This document shows, piece after piece, positions 5,784 through 10,686 of a stretch of DNA of 10,686 nucleotides (its first letter is position 1; the number at the start of each line of letters is the position of its first letter). Source of the stretch: Bacillota bacterium (lineage in GTDB: Bacteria > Bacillota > GCA-003054495 > Carboxydocellales > JAJZTU01); assembly GCA_021848765.1 (NCBI GenBank), contig JAJZTU010000099.1:1-10686 (forward strand), in the 5' to 3' direction. Position numbers and translations under genes: made by a program. The notes under the pieces were generated by a model that was not told the DNA's origin, searched no databases, and saw only the letters and a list, made by a program, of their open reading frames with translations.

Positions 5784-7115
5784 ATGTCCACTATATTAAT
5801 CAAGGACGCCGTAATAGTCACCATGAACGCCGGGCGGGAGATAGTTCACGGTAACCTGCTGGTAGAGGATAACCTGATTAAAGCCATAGGCCAGGTGGAA
5901 TGCGCAGCGGACAAAGTGGTGGAGGCCCGGGGGCAGGTAGTAATTCCGGGCCTGGTCCAGACCCACATCCACCTTTGTCAAAGCTTGTTCCGGGGCCAGG
6001 CCGATGACCTGGAACTCTTAGACTGGCTAAAATTGCGCATCTGGCCGTTGGAAGGAGCACATGATTCTGAATCCCTCTATTACTCGGCTTTGTTAGGGAC
6101 AGGGGAACTATTCCGCAGCGGTACTACTGCCATCATCGATATGGAAACTGTGAATCACACGGAGGCAGCATTTCAGGCCATTGCAGAGTCCGGGTTAAGG
6201 GCGGTCAGCGGCAAGTGCATGATGGACTGGGGGGCTGGGGTCCCGGCCAGCTTGCTGGAAAACACTGAGGAATCCCTCCGGAAAAGTGTGGATTTATTGG
6301 AAAAATGGCACGGACAGGGGAATGGGCGTCTGCAGTACGCCTTTGCTCCCCGGTTTGCCATCTCCTGCAGTGAAGAGCTGCTGTTGCAGGTAAGGGACTT
6401 AGCCAGGCAGTATAAGGTCAAGGTGCATACCCATGCTTCGGAAAACAGAGGGGAAATCGCCGTTGTCCAGGAAGAGCGGAAGATGCGCAATGTGGTATAT
6501 TTTGATCATTTGGGGATGGCCAATGAGGATTTAATCCTGGCCCACTGCATCTGGTTGGATGACGAAGAAATGGAGATAATCAGGCGTACAGGGGTTAAAG
6601 TGGCCCATTGCCCGTCTTCCAACCTGAAATTGGCTTCAGGTATTGCCAAGATCCCGGAGATGCTGAGTAAGGGCATCCAGGTGTCCATTGGCGCCGACGG
6701 CGCTCCCTGTAATAACAATCTGGACCAGTTTACAGAGCTGCGTACAGCGGCTCTAATCCAGAAACCTGTCCATGGCCCCACCGCCATGCCCGCCTGGCAG
6801 ACTTTTGAGCTGGCCACCTTAGGGGGAGCTAAAGCAATGGGCCTGGAAAGGGAAACCGGCTCTTTGGAAGCAGGTAAAAAGGCTGATTTGGCCATGGTAG
6901 ATTTGCGCAAATTGCACTGTACCCCCATGGAGGGGAGTGATATCTATGCCCAGTTGGTTTATCAGGCCAGGGGAAGCGATGTCACCCTGACTATGGTGGA
7001 CGGCCGGGTGGTCTATGAAAACGGCGCTCTAACCACGATTGACGAGGCAGAAGTTATCAATAAATGCAACCAAGCCATTAAAAGAGTTTACCAAAGGGCA
7101 GGTATTACCCGCTAG
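5784..7115 (+). CDS. COG0402 (TRZ/ATZ) metal-dependent aminopurine deaminase; guanine or related purine likely
   Basis: A 443-residue amidohydrolase of the COG0402 group, which includes guanine, 8-oxoguanine, S-adenosylhomocysteine/methylthioadenosine and 5'-deoxyadenosine deaminases. ATG at 5784 is chosen because GGGGTGAT ends 3 bases before it and the protein then begins with the family pattern (ILIKDAVIVTMN). In-frame starts further upstream would run through the riboswitch terminator. Metal and catalytic residues are all present: H61 and H63 (QTHIH), H217 and E220 (HASE), H254 (LAHC) and D305 (GADGAPCNNN). The GxDGAxxNN form resembles adenosine-derivative deaminases more than classical guanine deaminase. 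The C74 aptamer and the adjacent Mo hydroxylase favour guanine or an oxidised guanine as substrate. Deaminase class is well supported; exact substrate is open. Confidence 0.85.
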   Translation: MSTILIKDAVIVTMNAGREIVHGNLLVEDNLIKAIGQVECAADKVVEARGQVVIPGLVQTHIHLCQSLFRGQADDLELLDWLKLRIWPLEGAHDSESLYYSALLGTGELFRSGTTAIIDMETVNHTEAAFQAIAESGLRAVSGKCMMDWGAGVPASLLENTEESLRKSVDLLEKWHGQGNGRLQYAFAPRFAISCSEELLLQVRDLARQYKVKVHTHASENRGEIAVVQEERKMRNVVYFDHLGMANEDLILAHCIWLDDEEMEIIRRTGVKVAHCPSSNLKLASGIAKIPEMLSKGIQVSIGADGAPCNNNLDQFTELRTAALIQKPVHGPTAMPAWQTFELATLGGAKAMGLERETGSLEAGKKADLAMVDLRKLHCTPMEGSDIYAQLVYQARGSDVTLTMVDGRVVYENGALTTIDEAEVINKCNQAIKRVYQRAGITR

Positions 7116-7126
7116 GGGGGATTAAG

Positions 7127-8857
7127 GTGAGAAATCTGCAAGCATTGATTGAAGCTGCGCGTGGTCTGACTAAGGCAGACATGGTTTTCCGAAACGGCAA
7201 ACTGATTAATGTCTTTACCGGAGAAATTATTCCTTCCTCTTTTGCAGTAAAGGATGGATTTATATTAGGCTTTGGTGAGTATCAGGCTGAAGCCGAAGTG
7301 GATTTAGCCGGCAAGTGGGTTTGTCCCGGGCTTATCGACGGACATGTGCATATTGAAAGTTCCATGTTAACCCCGGGGGAATTTGCCAGGGCCGTGCTTC
7401 CCCACGGTACCACCACTGTAGTTATTGATCCCCACGAGATAGCCAATGTCTGTGGGGCGGCGGGAATTAATTACATGCTGGAGGCCAGTGCAGATCTGCC
7501 TTTAAGGGTTTATGTGATGCTGCCCTCCTGTGTCCCGGCCACCAAAATGGAGACTGCAGGGGCCGAACTTGGGGCCGGGGAATTGGCGGCGTTCATCGAC
7601 CATCCCAGAGTGCTGGGTTTAGGGGAGCTGATGGATTTTCCGGCTGTACTCCAGGCTGAGGAGAGGATGCTGGAAAAGCTGGCCCTGGGCAGCAAAAAAC
7701 GGATTGACGGCCATGCTCCGGGTGTATCCGGTCCGGACCTGGCCGCCTATGTATTGGCCGGAGCCGGTTCAGACCATGAATGTACTAAACCGGAGGAAGC
7801 TTTGGAAAGACTTCGCCTGGGTATGCGGGTAATGCTCCGGGAAGGTTCTGCAGCCAGGAATCTTCGGGATTTACTTCCCGCTGTTACCCCGGAAAATGCC
7901 CGGCGATGTATTTTTGTAACTGACGACCGGCATCCCAAGGATTTACTGCAGGAGGGCCATATAGATTTCCTGGTGCGCACTGCCATAGCGGCCGGTATTA
8001 ACCCCATCCGGGCTATTCAAATGGCAACTCTCAATACGGCGGAATGGTTTGGTCTGCGGGATGTAGGGGCCTTGGTACCGGGGTTCCGGGCAGATTTCCT
8101 GATTCTTGAGGATTTGGAGCGGTTTGAAGTCAGCGTGGTTTACCAGGGCGGCCGGAAAGTTGCTGAACACGGACAACCTCTGTTCAGCGCCCCGGTATAT
8201 TTTGAGGAAAAGGTTATGGACTCGGTTAAGGTTGGCGACCTGGACCGGGAAACCTTATTAGCTAAACTGGCTATTCCCGCTAAAGGTTCCCAAGCCCAGG
8301 TGATTGGCTTGATTCCACACCAGATTGTCACTGAGAAGCTGGTTTTAACTCCCCCGGTGATTAACGGCTGCTTTGTTGCCAGTGGGGAGGAGGATTTAGC
8401 CAAGCTGGCGGTAGTGGAAAGACACCGGCGCAGCGGCAGGGTTGGTACCGGTTTAGTCAAAGGCTTGGGGTTGCAACAAGGCGCCATTGCTTCCTCGGTG
8501 GCCCACGACTCCAATAATATTGTGGCAGTAGGGGCTAATGACCGGGATTTGGTCCTGGCCATTGAGGCAGTGGTTTCAGCCGGGGGAGGGCTGGCTGTGG
8601 TCAACCAGGGCTGTGTCCTGGGGCTGCTTCCTTTGCCCATTGCCGGGCTAATGTCAGACCAGTCTGCTGCAGAGGTAGACCAAAAACTGGCTCAGTTACA
8701 CGGCCTGGCCAGGAATTTGGGAGTAAAAGAGGACTTTGACCCTTTCATGACGCTCTCTTTTCTCTCCCTCCCCGTAATACCCAGTCTCAAATTAACTGAT
8801 ATGGGTTTAGTGGATTTTGGCAGCTGGAGCATTATCCCGGTCAGCCTTGGAACTTAG
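7127..8857 (+). CDS. ade: Adenine deaminase (canonical motifs)
   Basis: A 576-residue Ade of normal length that converts adenine to hypoxanthine and ammonia in the cytoplasm. GTG at 7127 is supported by AGGGGGG at 7114-7120, overlapping the upstream stop, and by the family-typical N-terminus. The metal site is complete: H73 and H75 (DGHVHIESS), E167 (GLGE), H196 (DGHAPG), H217 (SDHEC) and D266 (VTDD). Other Ade hallmarks are DPHEIANV at 101-108, PSCVPA at 133-138 and REGSAARNL at 238-246. The C-terminal domain has the AHDSNNIV motif and ends with SLPVIPSLKLTDMGL-like sequence as in E. coli Ade. It is the second Ade-family gene in the window and, unlike the one at 155-1966, keeps every expected residue, so it is the better candidate for true adenine deaminase. 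Confidence 0.94.
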   Translation: MRNLQALIEAARGLTKADMVFRNGKLINVFTGEIIPSSFAVKDGFILGFGEYQAEAEVDLAGKWVCPGLIDGHVHIESSMLTPGEFARAVLPHGTTTVVIDPHEIANVCGAAGINYMLEASADLPLRVYVMLPSCVPATKMETAGAELGAGELAAFIDHPRVLGLGELMDFPAVLQAEERMLEKLALGSKKRIDGHAPGVSGPDLAAYVLAGAGSDHECTKPEEALERLRLGMRVMLREGSAARNLRDLLPAVTPENARRCIFVTDDRHPKDLLQEGHIDFLVRTAIAAGINPIRAIQMATLNTAEWFGLRDVGALVPGFRADFLILEDLERFEVSVVYQGGRKVAEHGQPLFSAPVYFEEKVMDSVKVGDLDRETLLAKLAIPAKGSQAQVIGLIPHQIVTEKLVLTPPVINGCFVASGEEDLAKLAVVERHRRSGRVGTGLVKGLGLQQGAIASSVAHDSNNIVAVGANDRDLVLAIEAVVSAGGGLAVVNQGCVLGLLPLPIAGLMSDQSAAEVDQKLAQLHGLARNLGVKEDFDPFMTLSFLSLPVIPSLKLTDMGLVDFGSWSIIPVSLGT

Positions 8858-8892
8858 GGACAGTATAAAATCGGACAGCACGGGTTAAATGC

Positions 8893-8911
8893 TATAACAC
8901 AGGAGGTTATA
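8893..8911 (+). promoter_or_regulatory. Small hairpin presenting the fchA Shine-Dalgarno in its loop
   Basis: TATAAC (8893-8898) pairs with GTTATA (8906-8911) around the 7-base loop ACAGGAG, which holds most of the Shine-Dalgarno AGGAGG (8901-8906) for the ATG at 8914. It is an A/T-rich 6-bp stem and probably weak. No promoter was recognised in the 56-base gap, so fchA is probably read from upstream. Confidence 0.3.
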
Positions 8912-8913
8912 AC

Positions 8914-9540
8914 ATGAAATTAGTTGATTTAACGGTAAAAGGCTTTGTAGAAGAAGTCGCTTCTTCTTCACCTGCCCCGGGTGGCGGCAGTGTCGGGGCT
9001 GCTTCCGGGGCCTTAGCTGCCGGCCTGTTGGAGATGGTCTGTAACCTGACCATTGGCCGGCCCAAATTCGCTGAAACAGAGGAAGAGATGCAGGAGATTG
9101 CCCGCAGGGGTAAGCAATTGCAAGGACAGCTTTTGGAACTGGTTGACCGTGATACTGAGGCATTTAATTTAGTCATGGATGCCTATAAACTACCCAAAGA
9201 GACCGAAGCAGAAAAGCAGGCCAGAAGCGCGGCTATCCAGGCGGCCAATAAGCAAGCCGCTGAAACTCCCCTAACCGGTGCAGGCCTATGTCTGGAGATC
9301 CTGAAAATGACTCCCGTCGTTGCTGAAAAAGGTAATCCCAACGCTATTACCGACATTGGTGTCGCTGCGCAGATGGCTATGGCCGGGTTGCAGGCGACCG
9401 TGCTTAACGTCAGGATTAATCTGGGTTCGCTAAAGGATGAAGCCTTTGTATCCCTGGTAGCTTCCAAGGTCGAAAGGTATCTGCAGGAAGGTAGTCTGCT
9501 ACTGGCTAAAACTAAGGAGATTGTGAATTCAAAACTGTAA
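8914..9540 (+). CDS. fchA: Formimino-tetrahydrofolate cyclodeaminase
   Basis: A 208-residue member of the formiminotransferase-cyclodeaminase family (cyclodeaminase domain only), the normal size for stand-alone FchA. It converts 5-formimino-tetrahydrofolate to 5,10-methenyl-tetrahydrofolate and ammonia. Family motifs are SPAPGGGSV at 19-27, D78 and D80 in VDRDTEAF, GNPNAITD at 140-147 and NVRINLGSLKDEAF near the C-terminus. ATG at 8914 has AGGAGG 7 bases upstream. In purine-fermenting clostridia formiminoglycine from xanthine breakdown donates its formimino group to tetrahydrofolate, and FchA completes the transfer. That explains its place after two purine deaminases. The partner formiminotransferase is not in the window; histidine degradation is the other known source of formimino-THF, but no hut genes are visible. 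Confidence 0.93.
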   Translation: MKLVDLTVKGFVEEVASSSPAPGGGSVGAASGALAAGLLEMVCNLTIGRPKFAETEEEMQEIARRGKQLQGQLLELVDRDTEAFNLVMDAYKLPKETEAEKQARSAAIQAANKQAAETPLTGAGLCLEILKMTPVVAEKGNPNAITDIGVAAQMAMAGLQATVLNVRINLGSLKDEAFVSLVASKVERYLQEGSLLLAKTKEIVNSKL

Positions 9541-9543
9541 TCC

Positions 9544-9587
9544 ATGTAAGTAATGGTACCTGCTCCGGTCGGTACCATTACTTGCAT
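9544..9587 (+). terminator. Long 3' hairpin after fchA (no U-tract)
   Basis: Bases 9544-9560 pair with 9571-9587, 17 bp with a single G-T wobble, around a 10-base loop. It starts 4 bases after the fchA stop. The downstream strand continues TCATATTT rather than a U-run, so it is not a textbook intrinsic terminator. It may end the transcript imperfectly, protect its 3' end, or be a protein-binding palindrome. Confidence 0.55.
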
Positions 9588-9632
9588 TCATATTTAATGT
9601 TAAGGTTAGGTAGACAGCTTGATTTGTCGCTG

Positions 9633-9652
9633 ATTTCGAGTTTTTTCGAGTT
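9633..9652 (+). repeat. Tandem 10-base direct repeat just upstream of the promoter
   Basis: ATTTCGAGTT (9633-9642) is followed immediately by TTTTCGAGTT (9643-9652), differing only in the first base. A weaker third copy may lie just before (TGATTTGTCG, near 9620). The array ends 4 bases before the -35 hexamer, a typical place for an activator or repressor site. No regulator is identified. Confidence 0.4.
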
Positions 9653-9656
9653 ATTC

Positions 9657-9686
9657 TTGACACCGATTTGGAACTAATGTTAAAAT
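9657..9686 (+). promoter_or_regulatory. Sigma-A-type promoter for the lipoprotein transcript
   Basis: A perfect -35 TTGACA (9657-9662) is followed after 18 bases by TAAAAT (9681-9686), 5 of 6 matches to TATAAT, preceded by TG one base upstream (9678-9679), an extended -10. Transcription would start near 9693, giving a leader of about 400 bases that carries the attenuator, riboswitch and terminator described below. Confidence 0.75.
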
Positions 9687-9738
9687 ATTAACAGTTAAAT
9701 AAGTAATTGCCGGATACAGTGACGTGTTTGGGCTACAG

Positions 9739-9787
9739 TAAGCAAAGGTGCTTAATATGGGTAATAAACTATATTAAGCCCTTTTTT
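9739..9787 (+). terminator. Intrinsic terminator/attenuator between the promoter and the second riboswitch
   Basis: GCTTAATAT (9750-9758) pairs with ATATTAAGC (9771-9779), 9 bp around a 12-base loop, extended by GG/CC (9747-9748 with 9780-9781) past one bulged T and followed by six T at 9782-9787. TAAGC (9739-9743) can instead pair with GCTTA (9750-9754), and GGGCT (9730-9734) with AGCCC (9777-9781), so competing folds exist. It lies only about 60 bases after the likely start site, which suggests attenuation by an unrecognised leader signal. If the promoter call were wrong, it would simply be an upstream terminator. Confidence 0.65.
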
Positions 9788-9807
9788 ATTATTAAAAAGT
9801 TCATAGA

Positions 9808-9880
9808 CTCTTGTATAAGCTCAGAGATATGGTTTGAGCGTCTCGACCAGGTAACCGTAAATTGCCCTAGGCTACAAGAG
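9808..9880 (+). ncRNA. Variant purine-fold riboswitch aptamer (C74, but G at the U51 position)
   Basis: The purine three-way junction is clear. P1 is 8 perfect bp (9808-9815 with 9873-9880). P2 is 7 bp (9819-9825 with 9833-9839) around loop GATATGG. P3 is 5 bp (9850-9854 with 9862-9866) around loop CCGTAAA. The two loops that dock in this fold are canonical. J2/3 reads GTCTCGACC, so the position aligned to the ligand-contacting U51 is G (9845). J3/1 reads AGGCTA, with C74 at 9872 and G (9871) where A73 is usual; extra bases (9867-9869) enlarge the junction after P3. Natural variants of this fold are known to sense adenine, 2'-deoxyguanosine, xanthine and 8-oxoguanine, so the ligand here should not be assumed to be guanine. 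Confidence 0.82.
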
Positions 9881-9952
9881 GCATGGGATGGCCATAAAGT
9901 GCTGTTGCATTTTATGTACTGTTTTATGCCTTTTGTAGCCTGGGGTTTGTTT
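9864..9952 (+). terminator. Very long alternative terminator hairpin of the second riboswitch
   Basis: Bases 9864-9884 pair continuously with 9926-9946 (21 bp including three G-T pairs). Seven further mostly wobble pairs follow (9885-9891 with 9919-9925), then an inner 10-bp stem (9893-9902 with 9907-9916) capped by TGTT. The hairpin is followed by TTTGTTT (9946-9952). Its 5' arm contains the P3 3' strand, J3/1 and the whole P1 3' strand, so it cannot coexist with the folded aptamer. Ligand binding is therefore predicted to prevent termination (ON switch). Confidence 0.72.
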
Positions 9953-10095
9953 ATGCCTCCATGCTGAACGGGCTGCTATTTCGGACAGCAGAAACGAAAT
10001 GTGGAAGTAGGCATGGCGGAAATAACCTGCAGAGGGGGAGGTAAAGGGAAAAACAAAATCTACACTTTGTCCATAATTAAAAGGGAGGTAAACTG
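9953..10095 (+). other. Leader remainder before the lipoprotein gene; no clear element
   Basis: About 140 untranslated bases follow the riboswitch terminator. A 5-bp hairpin CTGCT/AGCAG (9973-9977 with 9986-9990) is visible but has no U-tract. The last part is A-rich and ends with the Shine-Dalgarno GGGAGGT (10083-10089) for the ATG at 10096. I see no convincing gene or further aptamer. Confidence 0.4.
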
Positions 10096-10686
10096 ATGAA
10101 GAGCAAATTGAGAATTACATTGTTGCTGACGGGATTGATTTTGTCATTGGTTATCGGCGCTGCAGGATGTGGCGGTCAGAAGACGGCTACAGAAAATAAG
10201 ACAGCTCCAACTGAACAAAAAACGGAAACCCCAAAGGAAAACAAATTTAAAGTAGCATTTATTTATGTCGGGCCTGTGGGTGATGCCGGATGGTCTTATT
10301 CCCATGACCAGGGCCGGAAATATCTGGAAAAAGAGTTGCCCAACGTGGAAACCACCTATGTGGAGTCTGTTCCGGAAGGAGCGGATTCAGAACGTGTGCT
10401 GACCGAGTTAGCCGAAAAAGGCAATAAAGTGATTTTTGCCACCAGTTTTGGTTACATGGATCCTGTCCAGAAAGTGGCAGCCAAATACCCTGATGTTGTA
10501 TTTTTGCATGCTACTGGGTTTAAAACCGCCAAGAATGCAGGCACATATTTCGGAAGGGAATACCAGGCCCGCTATCTCTCCGGTATTGCCGCCGGGAAAC
10601 AAACTAAAAGTAATATTATCGGCTATGTTGCGGCTCATCCCATTCCGGAGGTAGTCCGCGGAATTAATGCCTTTATCCTGGGGGTT
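10096..10686 (+). CDS. BMP-family substrate-binding lipoprotein (incomplete at window end)
   Basis: The first 197 residues of a Bmp/PnrA-type (PF02608) periplasmic-binding-like lipoprotein, open to the last base of the window. ATG at 10096 has GGGAGGT upstream. A basic start (MKSKLR), a hydrophobic stretch to about residue 23 and C25 in AAGC form a lipoprotein signal peptide, followed by a Thr/Lys/Glu-rich linker to about residue 49. The mature domain starts KVAFIYVGPVGDAGWSY, the usual first strand and ligand loop of the family, and continues with FGYMDPV, HATG and YFGREYQARYLSGI segments. Characterised relatives bind purine nucleosides or bases for an ABC importer, so permease and ATPase genes are expected beyond the window. 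The variant purine riboswitch in its leader supports a purine or purine-derivative ligand. Typical members are about 340-380 residues. Confidence 0.88.
   Translation, partial: MKSKLRITLLLTGLILSLVIGAAGCGGQKTATENKTAPTEQKTETPKENKFKVAFIYVGPVGDAGWSYSHDQGRKYLEKELPNVETTYVESVPEGADSERVLTELAEKGNKVIFATSFGYMDPVQKVAAKYPDVVFLHATGFKTAKNAGTYFGREYQARYLSGIAAGKQTKSNIIGYVAAHPIPEVVRGINAFILGV

Noticed and set aside
9707..9967. Open reading frame of 86 codons across the non-coding region
   Set aside because: It runs through the attenuator, the aptamer and its terminator, has no ribosome site and shows no recognisable protein motif.
8871..9990. Ten-base word TCGGACAGCA occurring at 8871-8880 and 9981-9990
   Set aside because: Dozens of repeated 10-mers are expected by chance in a window this size, and the two sites share no further context.
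10013..10096. 27-codon reading frame (MAEITCRGGG...) whose TGA overlaps the lipoprotein ATG
   Set aside because: The stop-start overlap is suggestive of coupling, but the upstream ribosome site is weak and the composition looks like chance translation of the A-rich leader.
1..10686. CRISPR arrays, insertion sequences, tRNA or rRNA genes
   Set aside because: No regularly spaced repeats, transposase-like reading frames, terminal inverted repeats or RNA-gene signatures were seen on either strand.

Overview
The window reads as part of a purine-degradation locus from an anaerobic Gram-positive bacterium, most likely a Clostridia/Peptococcales-type Firmicute. The reasons are the strong purine-rich Shine-Dalgarno sequences (AGGAGG, GGGGG), frequent GTG starts, tight same-strand packing, two purine-fold riboswitches with intrinsic terminators, a four-subunit molybdenum hydroxylase split like clostridial nicotinate dehydrogenase, and a formimino-tetrahydrofolate cyclodeaminase. 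The genus cannot be fixed from sequence alone. Every gene is on the + strand.

Layout. Bases 1-123 are the end of an EutN/CcmL-type microcompartment vertex protein, so the locus probably continues upstream into a bacterial microcompartment. Next comes a divergent adenine-deaminase-family amidohydrolase (155-1966). It is followed by four genes for one xanthine-dehydrogenase-family enzyme: FAD subunit 1995-2879, 2Fe-2S subunit 2872-3351, and a molybdopterin subunit split into 3348-4613 and 4625-5608. Five bases after that stop a purine-fold riboswitch begins (5613-5692) with an overlapping terminator (5658-5741). It sits inside the gene run and controls a COG0402 deaminase (5784-7115), a canonical adenine deaminase (7127-8857) and FchA (8914-9540). 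A long 3' hairpin (9544-9587) closes the block. A 550-base non-coding region then holds a promoter (9657-9686), a candidate attenuator (9739-9787), a second and more divergent purine-fold aptamer (9808-9880) with a very long alternative terminator hairpin (9864-9952), and a 140-base leader before a BMP-family lipoprotein (10096 to the window end, incomplete), probably the purine/nucleoside-binding component of an ABC importer.

How the genes fit together (inference from known clostridial purine fermentation). The lipoprotein captures purines or nucleosides. The canonical deaminase makes hypoxanthine from adenine, and the COG0402 enzyme probably deaminates guanine or another aminopurine. The Mo hydroxylase oxidises hypoxanthine or related purines to xanthine. 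The ring is then opened by enzymes not identified here; the divergent amidohydrolase next to the shell gene is a candidate. The formimino group ends on tetrahydrofolate, where FchA releases ammonia and yields methenyl-tetrahydrofolate.

Most interesting points: (1) a shell-protein gene abutting purine catabolic genes; (2) an Ade paralogue with Asn at the expected beta-strand-5 metal-ligand His; (3) two variant purine aptamers, both with G at the J3/1 position before the specificity C and one also with G in place of the near-invariant U51, each built with a mutually exclusive terminator so that ligand should switch expression on.
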